64,000 nucleotides of DNA from Amblyomma americanum. Taxonomy: Eukaryota; Arthropoda; Arachnida; Ixodida; Ixodidae. The position numbers and the translations under genes were made by a program. The stretch's first letter is position 1, and every line of letters starts with the position of its first letter. Where the stretch lies: positions 664,501-728,500 of the forward strand of contig NW_027526502.1 in the NCBI RefSeq assembly GCF_052857255.1. Reading direction: 5' to 3'. A model generated the notes under the pieces. That model was not told the DNA's origin and made no database searches. It was given only the letters and a program-made list of their open reading frames with translations. Positions 40,648 to 51,413 of the stretch are shown here, one piece after another.

Positions 40648-43600
40648 GCATTTGGCAGTGGAACTGCAGGGGGTACAAGAGGAAGCAGAACCTCCTGCAG
40701 CAGTACATTAACTCCCAGGGGAAGCAGCCAGACGTAATTCTGCTACAAGAAACCAACAGCACACCCACGCTAAAGGGATACACATGTCAGGAAGGCGGGA
40801 AAAGAGCCGCAACCCTCGTAAACAACAAAATAGCCACCATAGCACACAAAGAGATCGAGGGCACAGGGTAGAACACGTAATCACCGAAATAATCCCAAAG
40901 AAGTTCAGCGCCAAGAGCACGTACATAGTGAACCTATACAGCTCCCCGAAACAAAAGGACGGCGATTTTGGAAAGCTGTTTACGGAAGTAAGCAAGATGG
41001 CCAAAACGAACGCCCTCGTGGTAGCGGGAGACTTTAACGCCAAGAGTCCGAACTGGGGATACCCATCGTCCGACCGCAAAGGCCAATGCATATGGGACGC
41101 CGCGGAGAACCTGGGGTACGAACTAGTAACGGACGAAGACCAACCTACAAGGATAGGCAACAGCGTCAGCGCAGACACGTGCCCGGACCTCACCTTCGTG
41201 AAGGGCACGAGCCAAGTAGAGTGGGAAAACACCCTAGAAAACCTGGGGAGCGACCACTGCATAATCCAACTCACGATGGCAGCGGAGTCCACCAAACGAA
41301 AACTTGGGAAAGCCCGCCTCAGCGACTGGGACGCCTTTCGGCAAGGAAGCAGGGATCTGACCGGGCAGATCACAAACATCCAAGAGTGGTGCCAACAGCT
41401 CAAACAGATACAGGAGACCTACACGCAAGAGGTAGACAGAACCGAGCAAATACCGGAGGTGGACAAGCGCCTGCTCAGGCTATGGGAGGCAAGGCGCGGG
41501 CTCACCAAACGATGGAGGAAACAAAAGCTAAACAGGAAGCTAAAGAAGAAGATAGCGGAAATCACGGCCAAGGCAGAAGAATACGCTACACAACTGGCAA
41601 GGCAAGGGTGGCAGCAGTTCAGCAGCTCGCTAAACGGCACCCTGAACACGGCCAAAACGTGGCGAATTCTGAAAGCGATGATAGATCCGGGAAAGACGAG
41701 GACTGAAAGCAGTAAAACGATACAAAGACTGATCCACCAGTACGAAGGAACGGAGGACCAAATGATAGAGGACCTCAAAACCAAGTGTTACGGGAAGGAA
41801 CGCCCCGAAGAATATAGAGGAACCTATCAAGGCAAAGAAAACCCCGAGATGGACAGGCCGATCACGCTGGCAGAAGTGCACGAGGCGATGGGGGCCCTCA
41901 CTAAGAACACGGCAGCTGGGGGAGACAGGATACGCAATTCCCTCATACGCAACCTCAGTGAGGAAGCGGTAAACCAGCTGACAGACTACCTCAACCAACT
42001 CTGGGCCGAGGGCTCGATTCCGGCCGAATGGAAACACGCGGAGGTAGTGATGATCCCCAAACCGGGCAAAAAGCTGCAGATCGAAAACCTACGACCGATC
42101 TCCCTCACCTCGTGCCTGGGAAAGCTGCACGAAAGAATAATTACGAAAAGAATCCAGCTATGGATGGAGCGAGAACAACTCTATCCACACAGCATGTTTG
42201 GATTCAGGTCAAAGCTGTCTACGCAAGACGTTCTCCTACGACTCAAGGAGGACGTTCTCGCCAACATCCCGAAGGCTGGAGAGAATGTTGTCATGGCCCT
42301 AGTCATCAAGGGGGCCTTTGACAACGTCAGCCACCCGGCAATAATGGAGGGTCTCCAGAACATAAACAGCGGCGAAAGAACTCACAACTAGTGAGGGCCT
42401 TTCTCGCAGGCAGAACCGCCACCGTGGGGCTGGGAGACGTGAGAAGCCAATCCTTTAACACCCCCCACAAAGGAACCCCACAGGGGTCGGTGATTTCGCC
42501 CGTGCTCTTCAACCTAGCCATGATCGGCCTGGCCAAAAGATTGGGGGAAATCGAAGGCACACAACATGCCATGTATGCGGACATCACGGTGTGGACCAAC
42601 CGTGGATCGCTAGGAGAAAAACAAGAGACTACAGAGAGCCGCGACCTGCATAGAAGAATACGTGGAGGCAAGGGGTCTAGCGTGCTCGCCAGACAAGTCA
42701 GAGCTACTCAGAGTAGCGAGAAAACCCACGGAGGCGAGCCTAGAGATCAAGCTCGAAGGCCAAAACATACCAGAAAGAAGCACCATAAGGATTCTGGGCA
42801 TGTGGCTGCAGAGCAGCGGCAAATGCAGCCACACGATCAGCCTGCTACAGAAATCGACCGAACAAGTCGGCAGAATGATAAAGAGAGTCTCCAGCAGAAG
42901 ACACGGCATAAAGGAAGAGGACACCCTCAAACTAGTCAGGAGCCTGGTAGTCAGTAGGGTGACGTACTCCCTCCCCTACCACCCGGCGATCAAGAGGGAA
43001 AAAGAACAGATCGAGGCATTAATAAGGAAAGGCTACAAGACCGCACTAAACCTACCGAGAAACACCCCGAACGGCAAGCTACTACAGCTGGGAGTCCACA
43101 ACACCTTCGAGGAGTTGGCGGCGGCCCAGCTGAACGCACAGCTAGAAAGACTAGAACTTACAGAAACAGGCAGGCAACTCCTGAGAAGACTTGGCCACGG
43201 AGTGGAAACCACAGCAGATCCCGACGAGAACATTCCGGACGAAATCCGGCAAACCCTCAGAATCTGCCCACTGCCGCGCAACATGGACCCCAACCTACAC
43301 GCGGCCAGAAGACAAGCAAGAGCAGAATACGTGGAGAGACACCTAGCCACGCAGGAAAACACGGTGTACACGGACGCAGGACTATATCCGAGGGATAGAC
43401 GCAACAACATCACGAGAGTGGCGGTGGCGGTCGTAGACCACACGGGCGACACGATCAGCTGCGCATCCGCGAGAGGACGTACGGTGGCAAAAGGGGAGGA
43501 GATCGCTGTGGCGCTTGCAGCGGTCGAAGGCTACCGCAGAAACAAGCCACAGATTATAATAACGGACTGCAAAACGGCCTGCAGCCGATATCAGCAAGGA

Positions 43601-44155
43601 AGGATCTGCAGGGAGGCCCTACGCATCCTCCTCGACGCGAGAGCCTCGGGATTCAATGCGAAGCAAAACGTCTTCTGGGTACCGGCACACACCGGAGTCG
43701 AGGGCAACTCGAGGGCTGACAGCCAGGTTCGCGAGATCACGCACCGAGCCTTGCTGACGGAGGACCTCGAGAACCCCTCGATGGTGGACCCGACGTACGC
43801 AGACATCCTAAATCACTACAGAGGCTGCAGGTTCAAGTATCCCCCGCCCCACAAACTCCTCACACAGCAAGAAGCGGTCAGCTGGAGGAGGCTGCAGACT
43901 GGCACCTTCTTTAACTTACACGTCCTAAGCAAAATGTTCCCCACCCAGTACAGCGACAGCTGCCCCTGGTGCGGGGACGTCCCGACACTTTACCACGTCA
44001 CATGGGAGTGTAAACACAATTACACCTTCCACAAACAGACTAACCCGAGTGCGGAGCAATGGGAGGGCCTGCTCACCAGCAGCGAGCTCACCGCCCAAAG
44101 GGCATTGGTGCAGCACGCGTGCGAGGTGGCCAGGACCAGTGGAGCCCTGGAATGA
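40626..44155 (+). pseudogene. LINE-4 ORF2 (EN-RT-RNase H), frameshifted
   Basis: The ORF starts inside ORF1's end with MAGHQQLSIWQWNCRG. Endonuclease blocks are VILLQETN, VVAGDFNAKSPNWGYP and LGSDHCIIQL. RT blocks include NLRPISLTSCLGKLHER and GTPQGSVISPVLFN. The active-site box at 42571 reads MYADITVW: one Asp of YADD is missing. RNase H has VYTDAGLYP, EEIAVALAA, TDCKTA and VEGNSRADSQ. The C-terminal motif CPWCGDVPTLYHVTWEC follows. Frameshifts occur near 40865, 42365 and 42650. Tail structure and RNase H place it with I-group LINEs; finer clade unknown. Confidence 0.85.
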
Positions 44156-44280
44156 GGGACCACCCTTGCTAAGGAGCCTCCGACGGCGGCGGCGGCTGCG
44201 GCAAGCGCCAAGACGCAGCTGCAAGGAGACTCTCCGGAACTGACCAAAATAATTCAATAAAGTTTTTCATTCATTCATTC

Positions 44281-44440
44281 GACCACCTGGGGATCTTTAA
44301 CGTGCACTGACATCGCACAGCACACGGGCGCCTTAGCGTTTTTCCTCCATAAAAACGCAGCCGCCGCGGTCGGGTTCGAGCCCGGGAACTCCGGATCAGT
44401 AGTCGAGCGCCCTAACCACTGAGCCACCGCGGCGGCTCAG
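44281..44440 (-). repeat. SINE-a, 5' part with tRNA-like head
   Basis: The minus strand reads GCCGCGGTGGCTCAGTGGTT (box A) and GGTTCGAGCCC-like box B, then the body to CCAGGTGGTC. The 7-bp duplication CAGGGCA flanks the reassembled SINE (39507-39513, 44441-44447). Confidence 0.9.
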
Positions 44441-44447
44441 CAGGGCA

Positions 44448-44794
44448 GCACCAATTCCGTTTTTTTATGCATCACAAGATGCCTTGGTTTCTTTACCAGG
44501 GTCAAACACTGACAGTAAGGGCTGCCTGCTAAGATTGTCGCACAGCGCTCTCCATCCTTTGTCGTGATTTGCTGACCTTTCGAAAACTGTCTTTTTTTAG
44601 CAAGTTTCTGAGAAGCGTCGTCCTTTCCGCGAGCGCTGACATAAACTTTCCGAAATAGTTCACGACACCCAGCATGCGTTGAACAGCTAGTTTATCACTC
44701 GGTGGGGGCATGTGCAGCATGCCCTCGACAAGGGACGAGGTTGGACCGATTCCTTCTTCGTTTATCACGTCACCGAGGAATTCAATTTGTTGGA
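44448..44794 (-). pseudogene. LTR-3 RT end and connection fragment
   Basis: The minus strand encodes the RT thumb/connection: QIEFLGDVINEEG, then LAVQRMLGVVNYFGKFM and LAERTTLLRNLLKK, typical of Ty3 elements. It links the active-site piece on its right to RNase H at 39500. Confidence 0.8.
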
Positions 44795-44803
44795 CGGCAA
44801 ATG

Positions 44804-45125
44804 TCCCCGCCGCGGTTGCTCAGTGGTTAGGGCGCTCGACTACTGATCCGGAGTTCCCGGGTTCGAACCCGACCGCGGCGGCTGCGTTTTTATGGAGGAA
44901 AAACGCCAAGGCGCCCGTGTGCTGTGCGATGTCAGTGCACGTTAAAGATCCCCAGGTGGTCGAAATTATTCCGGAGCCCTCCACTACGGCATCTCTTCTT
45001 CCTTTCTTCTTTCACTCCCTCCTTTATCCCTTCCCTTACGGCGCGGTTCAGGTGTCCAACGATATATGAGGCAGATACTGCGCCATTTCCTTTCCCCCCA
45101 AAACCAATTATTAATTATTATTGAA
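44804..45125 (+). repeat. SINE-b, full-length tRNA-derived SINE
   Basis: Box A (GCTCAGTGGTTAGGGCGC) and box B (GGTTCGAACCC) are clear, followed by the body and a TTATTAATTATTATT tail. Target duplication CGGCAAATG / CGCCAAATG (44795-44803, 45126-45134). Confidence 0.9.
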
Positions 45126-45126
45126 C

Positions 45127-45354
45127 GCCAAATGCACACTTTGCTGAATTGAACGTTAGCCCCGCCCGTTCTGTCACTTCTAGCACTGTTCTGACACGTT
45201 GGTCGCGCTCTTGCCGGGATTTTTTCCACACGAGTATGTCATCGACTTACACCTTAACGCCAAGAGGCGCGTCAAAAGTTTCACGTAGGGTTTGCTGAAA
45301 TACTTCGGACGCTGACGATATTTCAAAGGGCAGTAGAAAAACCGATAACGGCCG
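45127..45354 (-). pseudogene. LTR-3 RT active-site fragment
   Basis: Sequence on the minus strand fits the RT palm (LPFEISSASEVFQQTLRE), then the box VDDILVW. The Tyr codon of YVDD is TAA (45249-45247). The piece joins 51500 across LINE-3 and 44794 across SINE-b. Confidence 0.8.
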
Positions 45355-45729
45355 AAGGGCGTGGTGGTGGTGGTAGTGGTTTTATTAAAAATAATAGTAA
45401 AAAGGAAGGAAAAGATTTTTGCTAGCCCCGGCATCTACCATCGATACTGAAGCACCTGAGCTGGGGCAGCGGAAATAAAGGACAGCAGGAAGAATGGAGA
45501 AGTGAAATGAAAGAGGTGAGGGGACAGGAATAGAGGACAGGGGGAGAAGTAATATGTACAAACTATTTACACAATAAGAAATGTGTCCAGGTTGTGCGCG
45601 TGATTAGTTCATTTTAGAGGAATTAAATCACACACGCGCACAGCACTGTGTAGGTTACAACTGGAGTGGGGTGTCCAGTTATTAATCGTTCAAGGTAGAA
45701 CTCGCGGAGCGTTCGGTCACTGCGGGTAA

Positions 45730-48700
45730 CTACCTGACGGAGAACAGACGGGACGTCAAGCCCGTGTGTTCGAGGAATGCACAGAGGCTCACCAAAGTTC
45801 GCTCACGAGTGCGCGCACTGCCCTGCGGCCACAATAGCGTCTTGATGGAGTCTGGTAGTATGCCCTGCGCCCTATAGGCCGCGAGCATATCGCGACGAGC
45901 ATCGGCGAACGCGGAGCAGCGAAGGAGCAGATGTTCTAGTGTTTCCACTGCACCGCATCCGTCACACACATCACTCGTCGCGATTCCGTGACGCACCCGT
46001 CGTTCCCCGGGCCACACGCAGCCAATGCGCGCGCGGAGGATCATTGCACGTTGTGACCGTGTAAGTGCGCGACAGCCGGTGACACTGTCGATGCGCTCAC
46101 CTCCCGCGATGCGTGGGTCGGGGTGCTGCTTTCGGAGATGGTCGTGAATGGCCGCACGCACGTCCTCCAGCGCAAGGGGCAGATCGCTGGCAGGTAGTTG
46201 GTGTGCAGCGGTCGCGAGGTCGTCAGCTTCTTCATTGCCGGCGATGCCGCAGTGACCGGGCACCCACTGTGCACGCACGGCACAACCTCTCTGCGCGAGG
46301 CGCTCGATGCGCGAGCGAATTTCCCGCACTAGTGGGGTACCGCGGCCATTAGATTGCAGGCGGCTGAGGGCGGCGCGGGAGTCGCACAGCAGAGCACTCC
46401 TGGGCGGCGGAGGGCCGAGGGTGAGCAGCAGGTCCAGCCCGAGCCGGATCCCCATCAACTCCGCCGTGGTGGAGGAGCCCAGGAAGGCTGCGTGTTGCTG
46501 GCTGTGCAGTCGCAGGGCGGGGATGGTGGCCGCCGCAGCAAGGGAGCAGTTGTCGCGGGCCACTGAGCCGTCGGTGTACACGAGGAGATGGTCCTGGAGC
46601 TCCTCGTGTATGACGGCTCTGGCCAGCTGCTGCACAGCGCAGAGAAGTGTGCTCCGCTTTCCCGCGATGCCGACGATCTCTCGCTGTACCTCCGAGGCAG
46701 CAGGCCAGGGCGCGCAGGAGACGTAGGGGGGTGGGCCTTGGGTCAATTGCTCATACTCAAGCAGCGCCGCGCCCATTCGTGAGCGCGGGTGCGAGCGCAT
46801 ACGCTGCAGAAGCGAGCCGCCGTCCGGTGCTCGGTGAAGCCGGTCGATGTGATTCAGTGCCCTGCGCGCTGCTTGGAGCTCAAGGGGCCACGCTCCTGCC
46901 TCGGCCAGCGTTGCGGCGCACTGCGAGTTTTTGGGCAGGCCTAGGCACACGCGCAGGGACTTGCGGTGCTGAAGCTCGAGCTTCTTCCAGCACGGCTTGC
47001 GCACCGTGACGAGCGGCAGCGCATAGAGCACCGCCCCCAAAGCTGCGGCATTGTATAGACGCAGCGCGGCTTGCTGGGAGATGCCTTGGCCTCGAGCGGT
47101 GAGCTTGTGCACGGCGGCGGTGATCCTCTTCATCTGCAGACAGGCCTTGGTCGCCGCGGGGCGGAAGGAAAGGCGCCAGTCGATGTCCAGGCCAAGGTAC
47201 CGCACCGATTTACGCCAAGGAATCGGAGTCCCGTCCAGTGACAGTGGCGCAAGGTGCGCGCGCGAGCGCGAAACGCAGGCCATGGCCACCGATTTGTCCG
47301 CACTCAGCGACAGACCAAGGCCGCGCAAGCTGGCATCGATTGTGGTCAGGGCTCCCTGAAGGCACCCCCGCACGCGGAACGCCTCGCCCGGTGGTGCCCG
47401 GCACCACAGAGCTATGTCGTCTGCATATATGGACATGTACACATGGTGTCGCCCGCCCGTGGGGAGGGAGGCCGGCACCACCGACATGGCCACATTAAAC
47501 AGAAATGGTGATAGGACAGAGCCCTGCGGCACGCCCATGTCGACCGGGCGAGGCTTGGAGAGCTTACCCCCTACCCGTACGCGCATGGTGCGCCCGCTCA
47601 GGAAGCCATGAACGTATCGCACAAGGCGCCCGCTCACACCGGCCCCCTCAAGCACCGCGAGAATTGGTGCGCGGTGAACGTTGTCAAAAGCGCCCGAGAC
47701 GTCCAGTAGCAGCAGCAGCGCAACCTGGCCTGCTGCCCTGGCATGCTCCAGCGCTGTAACAACGTCCGATATAGAATCAGCCGTGCACCGCATCCCACGG
47801 AAACCCGTCTGCCGCTCGTCAAACAAATCAGCCTCCGCAGCCCGCTCGTTCAGACGCTGCAACGCCATATGCTCCATGAGCTTACCTGCCGCCGATGTTA
47901 ATGCCACTGGCCGGTATCCGCTCAGCTCCGTAGGTGGGCGCCCTGCCTTTCGGATGGGACAAACGACCGCGGTTCGCCAATCCTCCGGTAGCTCCCCGCG
48001 TTCCCAAACCAGGTCGATCTGCTGCAGGAGGATCTGTCGTTGCTGCGCATCCAGGTTTCGCAGCATTTGGTATGTCACCCAGTCCGGTCCGGGCGCCGAG
48101 CGGCGGCGGCAGCGCTGCAGCGCATTGTTCAATTCCGCCGCGGTGAACGGCGCATCACATGGACCTTCCGAGGCGACGGGCGAGGGACTGGCGTCACTTC
48201 TGGGGCTCTCAGGAGCAGCTATGTTAGCGGCGTTTGCGGGGCTGGGCGGCGCGAACCGATCGGCAAACCGCTCTGCCAATTCTACAAAGCTGAGCCCGCT
48301 GGAGATTGCGAGGGCGGCCAGCGGTTGACGTTTTGCCTGTGGTTCGGTGATGCGCCGCAGGGTGTCAAACAGCCTCCGCGAGCTGACATCTTCCTCCATC
48401 CTTTGGCATAGTGAAGCCCACTGCCGGCGGTATAGCTTGTTGGCGTGGCGGCGCGCTGCTGTGTCCAAGCGGTTGTAGTCAGTCCAGTCGGCGCCTCTGT
48501 CAGTCCGTCGCGCCCGTCGCTCTGCGCGATCTCTCTTCTCGCGCAGATTGAGCAGCTTCATATCAGGTATGGGCTGCCGTGCCCTTGCCTCTGCTCGTTG
48601 GGTGGCTGCGAGAGCGCTTCGGACTAGACTTGAAAAGAAATCTGCGCCAGTGGCCGCCGCCTCGTCGACCGCCCGCCTGAACGCACTCCAGTTGGTAATG

Positions 48701-49467
48701 GAGTAGGCACGTTTGGGTCGCGCCTCCATCGCAGTGGGTTCAATTAGGATGGAGTAATGATCCGAGCCCCAGAGAGATGGTGATCGGGGCCATGTCGCCT
48801 CGATGCCTCTGGATGCGAAGGCAACGTCGATGCAGGAGCCGGTTGTTCCGCGTCGTCGAAAGGTGGGCTCGCCGGTGTTCAAGGGGGTGAGTCCCAGCTG
48901 CGTTGCTGCGTCGTGCAGGTCGTCTCCACGCGCGGAGTGGCGCGCACTGCCCCACGCACTATGGTGGGCGTTTAAATCACCACAGATGATTTGGCGCGGT
49001 GCACAGCACGAAGACACAGCACGAAAACACAGCGCGTTCCACGCGACAGCTGGACGCACATAAACACTGGCCACCGACGTGTCAACACCACCGACGCGCA
49101 CTGTCACCACCACGCACTCCTGGGCATCAGATGTCGCCGCCGCCGAGCCGACGAGGGTGTGCTGGACGTCCTGCCGCACGTATATCGCGCACCTTGATTT
49201 CCCGGGGCGATGAGATGTGACACAACAGGGCACTGCAGCACAGGTGGGTTCCTCGCACGTGGTGGCTGAGTGGTAGCCAATGTAGCCAGGTAGCCGCATC
49301 TGGGGCTCCCCGTCATGTGAACGTACGTACGTCTCCTGCAGCGCGATAACTTCCGGCGAATCCTGTGCGATGCAAACTCGCATTTCGGCGTACCGCGCCG
49401 CAAGTGAGCGCACGTTCCACTGCAGGATGGATGGTATGCGAAAGGGAGTCCGGCGGCTAGCCATCAT
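45730..49467 (-). CDS. LINE-3 copy 1 ORF2 (EN-RT-RNase H)
   Basis: The 1245-residue protein nicks DNA and copies LINE RNA onto the cut end. The endonuclease has LQWN (Asn18), LQETY (Glu46), ICGDLNAHH (Asp164) and GSDHY (235-237). RT has ALTSAAGKLMEHM, LLDVSGAFD (Asp589), PQGSVLSPFLFN and SIYADDIALW (681-684). RNase H has VYTDGS (Asp966), TAELMG (Glu1003), CDSRAAL (Asp1029) and NEEADD (Asp1082). The C-terminal CDGCGAVETLEHLLLRC (1168-1184) is the CCHC motif of this group. The frame is intact, but the RT motif reads APGPDWVTY where copy 2 has APGPDGVTY, which may weaken it. RNase H and domain order place it in the I group. Confidence 0.95.
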   Translation of the reverse strand: MMASRRTPFRIPSILQWNVRSLAARYAEMRVCIAQDSPEVIALQETYVRSHDGEPQMRLPGYIGYHSATTCEEPTCAAVPCCVTSHRPGKSRCAIYVRQDVQHTLVGSAAATSDAQECVVVTVRVGGVDTSVASVYVRPAVAWNALCFRAVSSCCAPRQIICGDLNAHHSAWGSARHSARGDDLHDAATQLGLTPLNTGEPTFRRRGTTGSCIDVAFASRGIEATWPRSPSLWGSDHYSILIEPTAMEARPKRAYSITNWSAFRRAVDEAAATGADFFSSLVRSALAATQRAEARARQPIPDMKLLNLREKRDRAERRARRTDRGADWTDYNRLDTAARRHANKLYRRQWASLCQRMEEDVSSRRLFDTLRRITEPQAKRQPLAALAISSGLSFVELAERFADRFAPPSPANAANIAAPESPRSDASPSPVASEGPCDAPFTAAELNNALQRCRRRSAPGPDWVTYQMLRNLDAQQRQILLQQIDLVWERGELPEDWRTAVVCPIRKAGRPPTELSGYRPVALTSAAGKLMEHMALQRLNERAAEADLFDERQTGFRGMRCTADSISDVVTALEHARAAGQVALLLLLDVSGAFDNVHRAPILAVLEGAGVSGRLVRYVHGFLSGRTMRVRVGGKLSKPRPVDMGVPQGSVLSPFLFNVAMSVVPASLPTGGRHHVYMSIYADDIALWCRAPPGEAFRVRGCLQGALTTIDASLRGLGLSLSADKSVAMACVSRSRAHLAPLSLDGTPIPWRKSVRYLGLDIDWRLSFRPAATKACLQMKRITAAVHKLTARGQGISQQAALRLYNAAALGAVLYALPLVTVRKPCWKKLELQHRKSLRVCLGLPKNSQCAATLAEAGAWPLELQAARRALNHIDRLHRAPDGGSLLQRMRSHPRSRMGAALLEYEQLTQGPPPYVSCAPWPAASEVQREIVGIAGKRSTLLCAVQQLARAVIHEELQDHLLVYTDGSVARDNCSLAAAATIPALRLHSQQHAAFLGSSTTAELMGIRLGLDLLLTLGPPPPRSALLCDSRAALSRLQSNGRGTPLVREIRSRIERLAQRGCAVRAQWVPGHCGIAGNEEADDLATAAHQLPASDLPLALEDVRAAIHDHLRKQHPDPRIAGGERIDSVTGCRALTRSQRAMILRARIGCVWPGERRVRHGIATSDVCDGCGAVETLEHLLLRCSAFADARRDMLAAYRAQGILPDSIKTLLWPQGSARTRERTLVSLCAFLEHTGLTSRLFSVR

Positions 49468-49598
49468 GCTGGCTTATCTGTGCGGGAGCACCCGCTGCTT
49501 CTAAGCAAGCCCGGTGTCCATCGGTGCCCTCCGGGAAAAGTGCGCTGAGGGCAACGCCAGCTTTAGGCGCGCGATCTCCGCGTCCCGTGCATCAGGGG

Positions 49599-51413
49599 CT
49601 AGCCGTGAGAAGCGGCCGCATGCTCGGGCCGCGCTGTACGGGACGCCGGGCAACCGGATCGCCGCTGCCGCTGCCGGCGCTGCCGTTGCTTCTGTGTCTG
49701 CTGCTGCTGCTGGGGTGTTCCCCTGACGACCTGCGCATAAGAAAGAGCGCGCGGCGTCTGCTGATGTTGCTGGGCTGGGGCCGCTGTCTCAGCCTGGACG
49801 ACGGCTCGGACAACCCGCCTGGACATCGGGGCCATGGATGTGGCCATTAAAGTGGCCACGTGACGCTCTCGCTGCCAGTGCGGGCACGCTGGGTCAATGG
49901 CTGCGTGCCGCCCCCCGCAGTTAATGCAGCGGGGCTTGCTCGCGCAGGTTGCAGGCTCGTGCGGCCCGCCGCAACGCGTGCATCGGGCAGGGGCACGACA
50001 CACCTCAGTGGCATGCCCCAGGCTGGCGCACTTTGCATACTGGAGCTGCCTGGGACGGCAGGGGCGGACCGCGAGCCTGCGCTTGAATATGGTGATGAAC
50101 GCCGGGGGTGTCGGCGCCGCAAAACGGAGAGCGAGTGTGCTGCCCGACAGAGACGCCGACGCCATCGGTACCGTTGATTCCGCCGCCGCTAGCAGCTCCT
50201 CCGCCGTCCTGCGGCCGTCCACACCGAAGACCAGGCCGGAGCATTGATTCCGAGGAGGAGGTTCCTTGGCGCAGACTGGCACGCCGCGGATGACGGCCGT
50301 GGCTAGCAGGGCCTGGAGAGCATCGCTGCTCCCCGCGTCCACTGCCACCACATTCCGCCGCATGTTTACCCGCACGGCGAGGACGCCCGGGCGGGATCCG
50401 ATCTCCTCGGCCAACTCCCAGCCCTGTTCCCTGGTGAAGGCGGTGCCCCGGTTCGCCGGCCGAAACAGCACCGTCCCCACCAGGCTGGACGGGACCTCCA
50501 CAGCAGCCGCGGCTCGCTCCAGGGCAGCTCTCCGACGCCGCTGCGCCTTGGTAGTTACAATGCGCCACGGGACCAGGCTGGCCCCAGCATCAGCGTCGCC
50601 GCTGCCTGCGGGGCATTGCTGCGGCGCGCCGCGGAGTCGGGCGCGCTCGCTGCCAGCAGACGAAGCCCCAGCCGCAGCCTGGTATCGTGCGGCGGGATTT
50701 GGTGAGGTCGCACCCGTTTTTCTTCCGGACGCCGTCTCCCCACCAGCAACAGCAGCAGCATCAGCAGCAGGCTGGACGTGGGCTCCATGGGGCTCGTGCT
50801 GGGAAGGCTCTGCTCCTTCGAGTGTGGAGGGAGAGGGAACAGTGACGGTGGGGGGCCTTCGAGCTTCCCGCTTGGCCACCGCGATGTCCCTTTTGGTTTC
50901 CAAGTCCCTCTTCTCCTCGGACCCCGTTGAGCGTCGCCGTTTCCGGAGAGCAGACTCGTCCATTGGGGTGCACATGCTCTCCTCGGCTGCAGGTGTCCGC
51001 GGTGAGCCCGCAGCAGCAGCATCAGGGGGAGAGGGCATCACAGCCGGTTCCTCAGGAGTAGCAATGGCGGCAGAAAGCGCAGGGGTGGCCAGAAATGGCG
51101 GGGAGGGAGCCGCCATGGCGTCCCTCAAGGCTATAACGCGTGGGTTCGCCGGCGACACGTCCAAGGTCCCGATGACGGACTCAAGGATCTCCGAGGTGGT
51201 GAGGAGCGCCGCCGTCAGGCACCTCACCGTGTACCGCAGATCAGCGATCTCGGCCTGCATTCGCCGAATGGTGCTGGACGACCTTCCTCTGGACGGCGTT
51301 CGTCTCCGTGATCGTGAGCGTGAGCGGCCTGCCCTGCGTTGCTGATTGTCACCGCCGAACACAGGCCTTCGCTCGTTCACGGTGTCTGTGGCCTCCATGG
51401 GGAGACCCCGCAA
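49599..51413 (-). CDS. LINE-3 copy 1 ORF1 (gag-like), shortened
   Basis: The 604-residue RNA-binding protein has an Arg/Ser-rich N-terminus (AGRSRSRSRRRTPSRGRSSS), a low-complexity Pro/Ala middle, and zinc knuckles at about 459-510. The first knuckle reads YAKCASLGHATEVC, with Tyr (TAT) where Cys is expected; CTRCGGPHEPATC and CINCGGRHAAIDPAC follow. The C-terminus is Gln/Arg-rich. It stops at SHG then TAG. Copy 2 reads CAA there and continues about 45 codons to a stop overlapping the ORF2 start, so copy 1 ORF1 is truncated. The first Met (51413) or the Met five codons later could be used. Confidence 0.85.
   Translation of the reverse strand: MRGLPMEATDTVNERRPVFGGDNQQRRAGRSRSRSRRRTPSRGRSSSTIRRMQAEIADLRYTVRCLTAALLTTSEILESVIGTLDVSPANPRVIALRDAMAAPSPPFLATPALSAAIATPEEPAVMPSPPDAAAAGSPRTPAAEESMCTPMDESALRKRRRSTGSEEKRDLETKRDIAVAKREARRPPTVTVPSPSTLEGAEPSQHEPHGAHVQPAADAAAVAGGETASGRKTGATSPNPAARYQAAAGASSAGSERARLRGAPQQCPAGSGDADAGASLVPWRIVTTKAQRRRRAALERAAAAVEVPSSLVGTVLFRPANRGTAFTREQGWELAEEIGSRPGVLAVRVNMRRNVVAVDAGSSDALQALLATAVIRGVPVCAKEPPPRNQCSGLVFGVDGRRTAEELLAAAESTVPMASASLSGSTLALRFAAPTPPAFITIFKRRLAVRPCRPRQLQYAKCASLGHATEVCRAPARCTRCGGPHEPATCASKPRCINCGGRHAAIDPACPHWQRERHVATLMATSMAPMSRRVVRAVVQAETAAPAQQHQQTPRALSYAQVVRGTPQQQQQTQKQRQRRQRQRRSGCPASRTARPEHAAASHG

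Larger units (their letters stand above)
39680..44280 (+). mobile_element. LINE-4: LINE with CATT tail inserted in SINE-a
   Basis: The plus-strand element runs from within ORF1 to a tail AATAAAGTTTTTCATTCATT with repeats of CATT. It splits SINE-a between AATTTCG and GACCACC, with at most the four bases TTCG duplicated. It is 5' truncated. ORF1 and ORF2 are both frameshifted. Confidence 0.85.

Noticed and set aside
46113..48411. Many long plus-strand frames across LINE-3 copy 1
   Set aside because: They mirror the GC-rich ORF2 on the minus strand, recur identically at 60421-62719 and lack motifs of their own.
50266..51345. 359-codon plus-strand frame opposite ORF1
   Set aside because: Antisense shadow of the Ala/Arg-rich ORF1; no recognisable domain.
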